From contig DAOWNS010000049.1 in assembly GCA_030642465.1 (NCBI GenBank), positions 1 to 9,704 of the forward strand: 9,704 bases of DNA. The letters run 5' to 3'. Numbering within the stretch: the stretch's first letter is position 1; each line of letters begins with the position of its first letter. This DNA comes from Candidatus Thorarchaeota archaeon (GTDB lineage Archaea > Asgardarchaeota > Thorarchaeia > Thorarchaeales > Thorarchaeaceae). Shown here piece after piece: positions 1 to 6,408 of the stretch. A program made the position numbers and the translations under genes. The notes under the pieces are model-generated. The model made no database searches. It was given only the letters and a program-made list of their open reading frames with translations, and had not been told where the DNA came from.

Positions 1-21
1 CTTTCGTTCCTCGGCTTTCAT
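1..21 (-). CDS. Possible 5' end of a gene running off the left edge
   Basis: Only seven codons are visible, reading M-K-A-E-E-R-K, so no product can be named. An ATG reads leftward from position 21. A purine-rich SD-like stretch (GGAAGGGA) lies just before it, and a TATA-like box on the same strand sits at 55-60, which would place the transcription start near 32 and give a leader of about a dozen bases. The promoter logic fits a real start, but seven codons prove nothing. It could also be chance, or the true start could lie further left. Confidence 0.35.
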
Positions 22-49
22 TGCCTATCCCTTCCTCACCAGTAACGAA

Positions 50-62
50 TCCGCTATAAATA
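50..62 (-). promoter_or_regulatory. TATA box of the left-edge gene
   Basis: Read on the minus strand this is TATTTATAGCGGA, a good archaeal TATA box. Its centre is about 25 bases upstream of position 32, just before the ATG at 21. The same 11-mer TTTATAGCGGA recurs on the plus strand at 9438-9448 ahead of another likely start, which supports promoter use. The core is nearly symmetric (TATAAATA on the plus strand), but no plus-strand gene follows it, so the minus orientation is preferred. Confidence 0.5.
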
Positions 63-72
63 AGATAACACT

Positions 73-103
73 CTCTTCTTGGAACACGTGTTCTAAGGAA
101 GAG
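73..103. repeat. Extended dyad around a perfect 12-bp palindrome
   Basis: Positions 82-93 read GAACACGTGTTC, a perfect palindrome with a CACGTG core. The symmetry extends outward: TT at 79-80 pairs with AA at 95-96, and CTCTTC at 73-78 pairs with 97-103 if one G is bulged. The dyad is in the gap between the transporter stop (150) and the TATA box at 55-60, about 30 bases upstream of that box on the minus strand. It could be a regulator binding site for the left-edge gene or an RNA hairpin after the transporter stop. There is no T-run after it, so a simple terminator is less likely. Confidence 0.5.
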
Positions 104-149
104 CCCGCTCGTTTCCTGATGTAGATGGTTTCTTGGCTAGAAGGCAATA

Positions 150-1187
150 TCAATGGGATGCTGCCGTTTCTTGTTTCCAGAAGCCTCTCTTGTTGAGTCT
201 TTTGCCAAGGTAGACCAAGCTTAGCATAATGGGAACCTCCCAGAAGAGTCCCATTGTAGTGCCGAGGGCGGCTTGGGAGCCCAGTCCGTAGAGGGCAATG
301 GCTGTCGCGATGGCTATCTCAAAGTGGCTTGAAGAACCAATAATCACGGTGATTATGCCTTCCTCGTACCGGAGGTTCGCGACTTTCGTTACCAGCAGAT
401 TGATGCCGACGACTATGAAGAATCCTAGCAGTAACGGAACCGATACGAGCGCTATGAGATCAGGATGCTGTATGAGGACATTGCCATTCAAGCTGAACAG
501 CACTATTAGCGTCGTGAGGAGAGCAATCATTGAAACCTTGCCCACGGCTGGTCGATACACGCCTTGGAACCATTCCTCACCCCGCTTGGCCGTAAGGTAT
601 CTCTTGGAAAGGTAGCCTAGGATCATGGGGATGCCTATGAACACGATGACGGATATCACGAGCATCATCCAATTGATTGGGATGTTTTGAATGCCCGTTA
701 GCAGCGCGACGATGGGCACGTACAGGACCATGATGGTCACAGTGTTCAGACTGGTGTTGATGAGGTTCTGCTCTTGGTTGCCCTCAGCCATCTTACCCCA
801 AACTAGAACCATAGCTGTGCATGGGCTTGCGCCCAGCAGTATCAGGGACACTATAAGCTGGTCGTGGCCCGCCAGGAACATATTGGCCAGAACCACTGTA
901 ACTATGGGTGCAAGTATCCAGTTGGAGAGAATGGTGAGAACAATGGGCTTAGGTGCTTTGGTGATTTTCTTGATTTCCGATAGTTGGATGTTCAAGAGGG
1001 CCGGGTAGATCATGAGGAATAGGCATATACCAATAGGGATTGAGATCCCCATGTACTGCCAGCTATTGATCGCTATGCTCAGACCGGGGAAGACTTGGGA
1101 CAGCAATAGGCCGATGGCCATACAGATGGCTACCCAGAATGCCAGGTACTTCTCCCAAGCTCCAAGATGCATGCTGTCATCTGCCAT
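150..1187 (-). CDS. ACR3-like arsenite efflux / bile-acid:sodium symporter superfamily transporter
   Basis: A 345-residue integral membrane protein with about ten hydrophobic segments, the usual size for ACR3 carriers, which export arsenite (some also antimonite) across the cytoplasmic membrane. Supporting motifs: ASPCTAMVLVWG at 120-131 carries the conserved Cys123 of the ACR3 family, and WEVPIML at 316-322 carries the conserved acidic residue Glu317. The region GEEWFQGVYRPAVG (203-216) also matches the family. The usual SNNFELAIA motif reads SSSHFEIAIA here (285-294), and the ALND-type motif after the Cys reads SLNT, so the substrate may differ. The start is supported by GGAG nine bases upstream. 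It lies 36 bases behind the dehydrogenase gene and is probably co-transcribed. No ArsR regulator or arsenate reductase is visible nearby. Confidence 0.83.
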   Translation of the reverse strand: MADDSMHLGAWEKYLAFWVAICMAIGLLLSQVFPGLSIAINSWQYMGISIPIGICLFLMIYPALLNIQLSEIKKITKAPKPIVLTILSNWILAPIVTVVLANMFLAGHDQLIVSLILLGASPCTAMVLVWGKMAEGNQEQNLINTSLNTVTIMVLYVPIVALLTGIQNIPINWMMLVISVIVFIGIPMILGYLSKRYLTAKRGEEWFQGVYRPAVGKVSMIALLTTLIVLFSLNGNVLIQHPDLIALVSVPLLLGFFIVVGINLLVTKVANLRYEEGIITVIIGSSSHFEIAIATAIALYGLGSQAALGTTMGLFWEVPIMLSLVYLGKRLNKRGFWKQETAASH

Positions 1188-1223
1188 GATCCTCGGCTCC
1201 GACGCTCACTCTTGCTGTCTGAA

Positions 1224-2438
1224 CTAAATTTCCAGTTGCTCCAGATTGCCATCAGCGTCTATGGACTCGATGATAAGAGGGGAGCCCTCGCCACTCACTT
1301 TATCGAGCTTGAGCTGGTTCTTCATGACAAGTAGAAAGTCAAGCGGGTTCACGCACGCTTCAGGAGGCAGGACTCCTTTCTCAGTTATCTTGCCACGCTG
1401 CATGAGGACTGCACCGATAGCTGCGGGAATGCCCGTACCTTCCCCCATCGATTGGCCCACAGAGGCCATTGAGAAGTCGAACCGATGCGGCTTCCCATCG
1501 ACTGTGCCCCTAATCACAATCTTAAGGCATCCACGCTGTACCCCAAAATCTGTCGCCTTCAGAATCTTCTCTCTCTGCTCCAGTATGTAGGCAATAGCGA
1601 AATCCAGAGGAGTAACTTCCGTCCCCTTGACATCCAACGGTTCCTCACTAACGATTCCCAATCTTACGACATCTCTAATCAGGTCATAGTACTGTGTAGG
1701 TATAACACAGCCAAGATTTGTGACACGCTTGCACTTGATGTAGTTAGGCAGCGTTATCGTTTCAGGATGCGGATAAGGATAGCATGTGTAAGCGCCAATA
1801 CAGTGAAAGTCAACCAAAATCTCGAGCGCCCGTCCGCTCTCGCCAAAGTACTCAACCGTTTCGAACTTCCCATTCAGATACATGGGTATGGGAGAAATCA
1901 TGCTATGGATTCGATGCGCAACAACGGCCGCTCCCTCCTTGGGCTCGCCGCCATGAGCATGGAGAATGTCAATTGACTCGACCTCGTCCAGCATCTGATC
2001 GGCACAGAGCTTGGCAAGAAGATTCGCAACACCCGGTGAGCTTCCCAGGCCAGTAAGTGCTGAGATGCCGGCCTTTTTCGCAGCTTTGTCCATTGCAAGA
2101 AGGATCTTGGTGGCATCGTAGTCATCACAGACGTCGACGTAATTGATTCCAGATTCTATCACAGCTTTCAGCACAATCGGCCCAAGCTTGTAGAAGGGAC
2201 CGCAGCAGTTGAGTACGACATCTGAGCCCTTGATAGCCTCCTTTATGGAATCTGGATCGGAAGCATCCACCATCACAGATGATAAACAGCCTTCGCCAAT
2301 CTCGGAAACGCAGGTCTGTGCTCCCTCATAGTTGAGGTCAGCAACCACTATCTCGTCGAACTCACCGATTGATGTCAGCGTCTTGACGGCAATAGAGCCG
2401 ACAACTCCGCAGCCACCTAATACAACAACCCGAGACAT
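1224..2438 (-). CDS. Saccharopine dehydrogenase family oxidoreductase
   Basis: This 404-residue protein has an N-terminal Rossmann domain with GGCGVVG at 8-14 and an acidic Asp34 at the end of the second strand, a position that often favours NAD(H) over NADP(H). LNCCGPF (76-82), YVDVCDD (100-106) and GLGSSPGVANL (130-140) are typical of the saccharopine dehydrogenase/reductase family, and the C-terminal MGEGTGIPAA (331-340) belongs to the matching substrate domain. Members join or split amino acids through a secondary amine (lysine pathways) or act on related polyamine adducts; the exact substrate cannot be read from the sequence. No lysine-pathway gene is adjacent. The ATG has no SD, but a TATA-like box lies at the distance expected for a leaderless transcript. 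The transporter follows after 36 bases. Confidence 0.85.
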   Translation of the reverse strand: MSRVVVLGGCGVVGSIAVKTLTSIGEFDEIVVADLNYEGAQTCVSEIGEGCLSSVMVDASDPDSIKEAIKGSDVVLNCCGPFYKLGPIVLKAVIESGINYVDVCDDYDATKILLAMDKAAKKAGISALTGLGSSPGVANLLAKLCADQMLDEVESIDILHAHGGEPKEGAAVVAHRIHSMISPIPMYLNGKFETVEYFGESGRALEILVDFHCIGAYTCYPYPHPETITLPNYIKCKRVTNLGCVIPTQYYDLIRDVVRLGIVSEEPLDVKGTEVTPLDFAIAYILEQREKILKATDFGVQRGCLKIVIRGTVDGKPHRFDFSMASVGQSMGEGTGIPAAIGAVLMQRGKITEKGVLPPEACVNPLDFLLVMKNQLKLDKVSGEGSPLIIESIDADGNLEQLEI

Positions 2439-2460
2439 AGCTGCGCTGGTGTGCGCCGTG

Positions 2461-2466
2461 TATTTA
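2461..2466 (-). promoter_or_regulatory. TATA-like box suggesting a leaderless transcript for the dehydrogenase
   Basis: On the minus strand this reads TAAATA. Its centre is about 25 bases from the ATG at 2438, so transcription would begin at or next to the start codon. The absence of an SD before that ATG fits leaderless translation, which is common in archaea. The preceding gene ends only 48 bases upstream, so read-through is also possible. Confidence 0.42.
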
Positions 2467-2486
2467 GGTCTGTTGCGATAGGGGAA

Positions 2487-2825
2487 TCAATAGGAAGCCA
2501 GCTCTACTTTCCACTTGTCATCTTCCTTTCTCAAGTGGATAGACACAGGCATTCCACGCACAGAACCGTCTGCGTTGTACTTTGTGAAGAGGAGCGTGCA
2601 GTAGCCCTCATTCATCTGGTTCGAGCGGTCGAACTTGTAGTGGACACCATATTGTTCAAAATACCCTCTCCCCTGTTCCCACCACATAATAGACGAGCTG
2701 CCTTTGATCGTTAGCGCTTTTCTGTTCTCCATTGTAAGGGTTTCCGCCCATTTCGCCAAATCATCCTGCTGAAGCAAGTCGTAGTGCTTCTGCGCAACCC
2801 TCTTCGCGTCTGCAACAGTCATCAT
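2487..2825 (-). CDS. Small NTF2-like / SnoaL-like hypothetical protein
   Basis: A protein of 112 residues that I do not recognise by family. An N-terminal helix with the pattern KRVAQKHYDLLQQDDLAKWAETL is followed by strands ending in a Lys-Trp-Lys-Val-Glu stretch. This resembles the cone-shaped NTF2-like fold, where small proteins bind a ligand or act as simple enzymes or subunits, but no catalytic residues can be assigned. There is no signal peptide or membrane segment. An ATG exists four codons upstream (2837), yet the bases coding those codons are themselves GGAGGAG, a near-ideal SD five bases before the ATG at 2825, so the shorter start is chosen. The dehydrogenase follows on the same strand after 48 bases. 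Confidence 0.6.
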   Translation of the reverse strand: MMTVADAKRVAQKHYDLLQQDDLAKWAETLTMENRKALTIKGSSSIMWWEQGRGYFEQYGVHYKFDRSNQMNEGYCTLLFTKYNADGSVRGMPVSIHLRKEDDKWKVELASY

Positions 2826-2828
2826 GCA

Positions 2829-2835
2829 CTCCTCC
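2829..2835 (-). promoter_or_regulatory. Shine-Dalgarno deciding the NTF2-like start
   Basis: On the minus strand the bases read GGAGGAG followed by TGC and then two consecutive ATGs. The GGAGG core is five bases from the ATG at 2825. It overlaps the codons of a longer open frame starting at 2837, which makes that longer start unlikely. Confidence 0.6.
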
Positions 2836-2960
2836 ATTTAGTTGTTAGATATTATCAGTTCCTGTAGTTAAGCATTGTGAGGCAACATCTTGTACCATTT
2901 ACATGCCCTGTCCTCCATCGAAACTGTAATCAGAACAAGCTGGAATTCGGGAACCTGGCA

Positions 2961-2967
2961 AGAGGCG
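2961..2967 (+). promoter_or_regulatory. Shine-Dalgarno of the DUF5714 gene
   Basis: AGAGGCG lies seven bases before the ATG at 2973. It selects this ATG over the GTG at 2877, which would add 32 residues that show no family features. Confidence 0.55.
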
Positions 2968-2972
2968 ATTCG

Positions 2973-3716
2973 ATGAACAAGAGTGTCGACACCGAGCATG
3001 TTTCAGAATGTACCGTCTGTGGTACAACTCTGATCTACGGCAGAAATGATAAGGAGCAGACCTGCGCATTCTGCGGTGAGTCGATATACTCGCCCATATA
3101 CTGCCCCGAAGGTCACTTCGTTTGTGATACTTGTCATGCCGAGGGAGCGCTCGATTATCTCAACCGCCTAGCGGAAACCGAAACCAGCACTGACCCAGTT
3201 GAGATCGTGGATCGAGCGATGACCCATCCAAGCTTCAAGTTCCATGGTCCCGAGCATCATAGTCTAGTTCCAGCAGCGATACTGATTGCCATGAAAAACA
3301 GAGGAGTCAGCAGACACGACGGGTCGCCAATAACTAAGGACATTATCCTTGAGGGAATTCGCAGAGGATTCAAGATTCCTGGAGGCTTCTGCGGCTATGC
3401 AGGCACTTGCGGAGCTTGTGTCGGGGCAGGGGTTGCTTTAGCCCTATATTTAGATTCTACACCCAAACGTGCAACCCCAAGGCTGCAAGCTCACCGAGCT
3501 ACATCTAATGCGCTAGCGTTATCACAAGATGAGCTTATTCGATGCTGCAAGAGAGCAACATACTATGGACTGACTGCCGCGATTGACGTGCTCAAGAATG
3601 AGTACAATATTGACCTCGGTCCCGTTCCCAGTCTTCAGTCCTGTATTCATTCAGAGAGAAACCCGGACTGCGCCATGGATGATTGCATGTATCACGTTAC
3701 ATCAATGACTACTTGA
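2973..3716 (+). CDS. DUF5714-type cysteine-rich protein with N-terminal zinc ribbon
   Basis: A 247-residue protein with 15 cysteines. C13xxC16 and C31xxC34 form a likely zinc ribbon, followed by C44-PEGH-x2-C51-x2-C54-H, a second possible metal site. The remainder matches the archaeal DUF5714 type as I recall it: H91 and H95-H96, then VPAAI, then the Gly/Cys-rich IPGGFCGYAGTCGACVGAG (135-153), and a late cluster C224, C233, C238. The family function is unknown to me. The conserved Cys/His pattern suggests metal or iron-sulphur binding rather than a disulphide-bonded secreted protein, as there is no signal peptide. The gene stands alone on the plus strand, and its end overlaps the SAM hydrolase gene by 8 bases tail to tail. 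The start is chosen for the AGAGG SD. Confidence 0.78.
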   Translation: MNKSVDTEHVSECTVCGTTLIYGRNDKEQTCAFCGESIYSPIYCPEGHFVCDTCHAEGALDYLNRLAETETSTDPVEIVDRAMTHPSFKFHGPEHHSLVPAAILIAMKNRGVSRHDGSPITKDIILEGIRRGFKIPGGFCGYAGTCGACVGAGVALALYLDSTPKRATPRLQAHRATSNALALSQDELIRCCKRATYYGLTAAIDVLKNEYNIDLGPVPSLQSCIHSERNPDCAMDDCMYHVTSMTT

Positions 3717-4440
3717 TGACAATGGTGTCGCCGACTCTTGCCGGAAGGCGGTCAGCAGCTCGGCCATTCTTAACTGAGAGCTCGAGCGTACCTGCGCTAC
3801 CAGTAACGAGAAACATATCATACTCGGGACCTTTGCCGTATGTGCCAGCCCATGTGATATCCCGATTCAGAGCCCGGTAATTTAGATGATACATATCCTT
3901 GTCCAGCGGCGGCAGATTGGTGATTATGTTGCCAAAATGATCAACGCGTACTACTTCTCCACTGCGTCCTTCCTGCCAAAACCTCAGGACTATATCGAGA
4001 TCTGATTTGCGGTCCCCTAGGAACTTCTCGCCAGCCCCGCTCGCTACGTAAGCAGCCACCTTAGCGAAGATCTCACGCCCGTGAAAGGTTGTAAACTCCG
4101 GCTGGTCAATTTGAATCCTGAATATTTCCTCTATGCCATCCTTATGCGCGGATGGGTACATCAAGCCATTATCGGGACCGATGAAAACGTAATTCTTGGT
4201 TCTGACCAAAACAGCATCGCGTCCAGTCCCGACGCCAGGATCAACCACACATACGAAAGTTGTCTTCTTGGGGAAGTATGGATAACCTTGGAGTAGAATC
4301 CAAGCGCCCTCCCTCACTGATTGCGGGGATATCTCATGAGTGAGGTCTACAACTCTAGCCTTAGGATGAATTGTGTATATCACTCCCTTCATCATACCTG
4401 CATACTCTGACTCCGAGAAGTCAGTCATCAGAACTATCAT
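3709..4440 (-). CDS. SAM hydroxide adenosyltransferase (DUF62, SAM hydrolase)
   Basis: This 243-residue protein belongs to the chlorinase/fluorinase-related family that uses water or hydroxide to split S-adenosylmethionine into adenosine and methionine. Family motifs in order: LMTDFSESEYAGMMKG (4-19), DLTHEI (32-37), VVDPGVGTGR (65-74), GPDNGL (88-93), FHGREIFA (119-126) and a later DHFGNIITN. The Asp-Arg-His triad typical of the hydrolase branch is Asp67, Arg74 and His120. Length is normal and the protein should be cytosolic. It follows the ATP-NAD kinase gene by 58 bases on the same strand, so co-transcription is likely. The ATG has no strong SD; GAGTTGA just upstream is weak. The physiological role, probably control of SAM or methionine supply, is not settled for the family. 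Confidence 0.93.
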   Translation of the reverse strand: MIVLMTDFSESEYAGMMKGVIYTIHPKARVVDLTHEISPQSVREGAWILLQGYPYFPKKTTFVCVVDPGVGTGRDAVLVRTKNYVFIGPDNGLMYPSAHKDGIEEIFRIQIDQPEFTTFHGREIFAKVAAYVASGAGEKFLGDRKSDLDIVLRFWQEGRSGEVVRVDHFGNIITNLPPLDKDMYHLNYRALNRDITWAGTYGKGPEYDMFLVTGSAGTLELSVKNGRAADRLPARVGDTIVIK

Positions 4441-4498
4441 TATTTCAACTCGCTTGAGTCCTTCGGTAAAACAGACAATAGGGGGTTGATTATTCTTT

Positions 4499-5629
4499 CT
4501 ATTCTACCTCAATCATTCTAAGCTCGTTATAATCAGTTATGACTCTTATGTATCCACGAAGCAGGTCATCCACATTGGGGTTTCCAGTGTCCACCTTAAG
4601 CGTGCCCCCTTCGATGTCCCTGAGCTTGGCAGGAGTTGACATGATGAGTATCCTATCACGGTCAACCTGTCTAATCACTTTTGGACTGATTTGCTGATTG
4701 CCACGCCCAAAAAGCATTCCCTGATGGCCGATGGGCGAAACGATAATCCAGACTTTTTCGAAGTCCTTGACAATGCTCATGATTTTTTCTTCATTTACAT
4801 CGTTGTAGATAGTTCCTTCACTGTAAACATCAACACCAAGTGTGGTTTTCTTCACGCCCAGTATGTCAGCCACGTTCTTGACTGTGGTACCAGGTCCGAG
4901 AATGTAGGTGCCATCTTGAGTCATGGATTCTACCACATACTTCGCAATGGCCTCCTGTGCCTCGTGTTCATCAATAGTTTCGGGACTAGCTTGTTTTGCA
5001 CCTTGGAATCTTGCAGGCACAGAGGGTCCCCGGAGATATCCATAGAGTCGGATGATGAATCGGTCTTCCCTGAAAGCCTCCTCATCAGCATCCATCACCT
5101 CGAATTCAGCCATTGTTGCGGTGCCCTCAGATACAAGTCGAATTACGTCAGCGGCATCCCGAGGGTTGATGACGAATATGCCGCTATACATCTTTACACC
5201 AGAAGGAACTCCTAGGACCATTAGGTCGTTGAATCCGTTCTCTTCTACAGCATCAAAGATGTCTCTTGCTGTTCCATCCCCTCCAACAAACACAATCAGC
5301 CGTACTCCAGCCTTATACAGAGCTAGAATGCAGGCTTTTGTGTCATCTGCAGTGGTTTGTTCACCAATATGAACATCAACAATTCGATGATCGATTCCAA
5401 TCTCGATGGAGTAATCAGCGCCCATTGCATCCGGACAAGTAACAAGTTCGATCTTTCGAGCATCCGAACTAACTAGGGGAAGGAGTGACTCCAAGAATTC
5501 CTTGGCACGGCCAGGCGCGACTGGTTCTGCACCAAGCTTCAATGCCTCATCGACAACACCGTCTGTGCCCTTCAGCCCAACGCGTCCACCTAAACCCGCA
5601 ATCGGATTCACAACCAAACCAACGAGCAT
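4499..5629 (-). CDS. ATP-NAD kinase family protein (COG3199 type)
   Basis: The 376-residue product should phosphorylate NAD to NADP in the cytosol. The N-terminus LVVNPIAGLGGRVGLKGTDG matches the long archaeal/AcoX-type ATP-NAD kinases. VGGDGTARD at 115-123 contains the GGDGT nucleotide-binding motif with its catalytic Asp. The C-terminal part has LGPGTTVKNVADILG and GMLFGRGNQQISPKVIRQV, both typical of this subgroup. Length is normal and no domain is missing. The gene is followed after 58 bases by the SAM hydrolase. Its start codon lies two bases from a perfect inverted repeat whose loop holds an SD-like GGGTG, so initiation may depend on that structure. Polyphosphate as an alternative phosphate donor is possible in this superfamily and cannot be excluded. 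Confidence 0.93.
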   Translation of the reverse strand: MLVGLVVNPIAGLGGRVGLKGTDGVVDEALKLGAEPVAPGRAKEFLESLLPLVSSDARKIELVTCPDAMGADYSIEIGIDHRIVDVHIGEQTTADDTKACILALYKAGVRLIVFVGGDGTARDIFDAVEENGFNDLMVLGVPSGVKMYSGIFVINPRDAADVIRLVSEGTATMAEFEVMDADEEAFREDRFIIRLYGYLRGPSVPARFQGAKQASPETIDEHEAQEAIAKYVVESMTQDGTYILGPGTTVKNVADILGVKKTTLGVDVYSEGTIYNDVNEEKIMSIVKDFEKVWIIVSPIGHQGMLFGRGNQQISPKVIRQVDRDRILIMSTPAKLRDIEGGTLKVDTGNPNVDDLLRGYIRVITDYNELRMIEVE

Positions 5630-5657
5630 CTTGAATCATTCACCCAATGATTCAGGA
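5629..5657 (-). promoter_or_regulatory. Hairpin/dyad at the ATP-NAD kinase start with SD-like loop
   Basis: TGAATCATT (5632-5640) and AATGATTCA (5646-5654) are perfect inverted 9-base arms around a 5-base loop. The symmetry continues to 5629 and 5657 with a single mismatch, giving 11 of 12 matching positions and touching the start codon. In the minus-strand mRNA the loop reads GGGTG and, with the next A, gives GGTGA, complementary to the archaeal 16S tail and ten bases before the ATG. It may be a protein operator or an mRNA structure that controls initiation. Confidence 0.5.
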
Positions 5658-5728
5658 GAATGATAACAACGCTTTAGCAATTGTGATTGGTTCTTTCTGC
5701 GTACTTAGCACATATTGTTAACCTCAGT

Positions 5729-6310
5729 TCAGACAAGTGCACCGACTGTTGCAGCCGTCATGAACCAGAAGGTCACCCTCACTAGAACTTCCTCAATGAA
5801 CTTTGGTGGATTGTTAGGCGTTGCGTCTGCGGGCCAGCGATTGCGCCTGTAATCGTCAAACCTATCGAAAGTTCGGCCATATTGAGTTGTCATTGGTATC
5901 TTAACGTGCGTGTCACAAATCGTGTTCAGTGCACGAATCAGGGTGATGAAGTCCAAATCGAGTCTGACAATCCACTTGCGCATTATTCGGAAGAATTGTC
6001 GGGAGTCAATCTTTTCCCAATCAATGGTCTTGAGAGCGTCCCTATCATCAGCGCGTACCCTTGAAACATTGAACTTGCATTCGCTCTCCACCAGGCATTT
6101 CGCTTTCACGTACAGCTTCCTCTTAGACATCCAAAAAACAATCTCATGTTCTCCAATGGTTTTCATGAGCACCTTGTGGCTTCCCGCGGGAAAGATTACC
6201 TCAACAATTGGTGGGTCCCTGTATTTGGGATGCTTCTTGAAGTACAGATCAAGAGCCCACTGAAGTGCTGGAAACAAGTTTACCGGATAATGTTCATCAG
6301 GCTTCGTCAT
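5729..6310 (-). CDS. Hypothetical protein of unknown family, 193 residues
   Basis: I do not recognise this protein. It begins with a Trp/aromatic-rich helical stretch (LFPALQWALDLYFKKHP, 12-28), then alternating hydrophobic segments compatible with a beta sheet (VEVIF, HKVLMK, HEIVFWM, KLYVKAK), then a helical basic stretch with IMRKWIVRLDLDFITLIRAL (109-128). The last 17 residues (177-193, VRVTFWFMTAATVGALV) are mostly hydrophobic and end at the stop, so a weak tail anchor is possible, though a buried helix is equally likely. Coding appears genuine: a single long frame, gene-like spacing and no better frame on either strand. It follows the GTPase gene by 98 bases on the same strand. GGAG eleven bases before the ATG is the only SD candidate and can pair with an upstream CTCC. 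Confidence 0.7.
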   Translation of the reverse strand: MTKPDEHYPVNLFPALQWALDLYFKKHPKYRDPPIVEVIFPAGSHKVLMKTIGEHEIVFWMSKRKLYVKAKCLVESECKFNVSRVRADDRDALKTIDWEKIDSRQFFRIMRKWIVRLDLDFITLIRALNTICDTHVKIPMTTQYGRTFDRFDDYRRNRWPADATPNNPPKFIEEVLVRVTFWFMTAATVGALV

Positions 6311-6321
6311 CGGTTACCCAG

Positions 6322-6385
6322 CTCCTACGCTCCACACCCACAGATATGAGTTGCTAAAGCTGAGATATGATGTCCGCCGTAGGAG
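6322..6385 (-). promoter_or_regulatory. Possible SD-hiding stem upstream of the 193-residue gene
   Basis: CTCCTACG (6322-6329) and CGTAGGAG (6378-6385) are perfect 8-base inverted arms 48 bases apart. In the minus-strand mRNA the downstream arm contains the GGAG that is the only SD candidate for the ATG at 6310, so pairing would mask it. Between the arms two copies of TCATATCT (minus strand; 6342-6349 and 6363-6370) start 21 bases apart, two helix turns. This could be an RNA switch or a DNA operator region; nothing proves either. Confidence 0.3.
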
Positions 6386-6408
6386 AAACTGCGCACTTGG
6401 AATTCCGG

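Larger units (their letters stand above)
2826..2972. other. Divergent intergenic region
   Basis: 147 bases separate the NTF2-like gene (minus) from the DUF5714 gene (plus). On the minus strand a weak A/T-rich box (GATAATAT, about 2848-2855) lies upstream of the SD and could be the NTF2-like promoter. On the plus strand only weak A/T-rich stretches such as CATTTACAT are seen before the DUF5714 gene. I find no convincing operator. An open frame from GTG at 2877 crosses it, but it lacks an SD and domain support. Confidence 0.35.

Noticed and set aside
298..615. Plus-strand open frames opposite the transporter
   Set aside because: They mirror a membrane-protein gene with clear ACR3 motifs and have no family features.
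2826..2837. Longer start of the NTF2-like protein at 2837
   Set aside because: The extra codons are the GGAGGAG ribosome binding site of the ATG at 2825.
2877..2972. GTG-initiated 32-residue extension of the DUF5714 protein
   Set aside because: No SD before the GTG and no family feature in the extension; the ATG at 2973 has AGAGGCG at correct spacing.
4691..5215. 174-residue open frame opposite the ATP-NAD kinase gene
   Set aside because: It lies wholly inside a well-supported gene, has no recognisable domain and no convincing SD; an antisense shadow.
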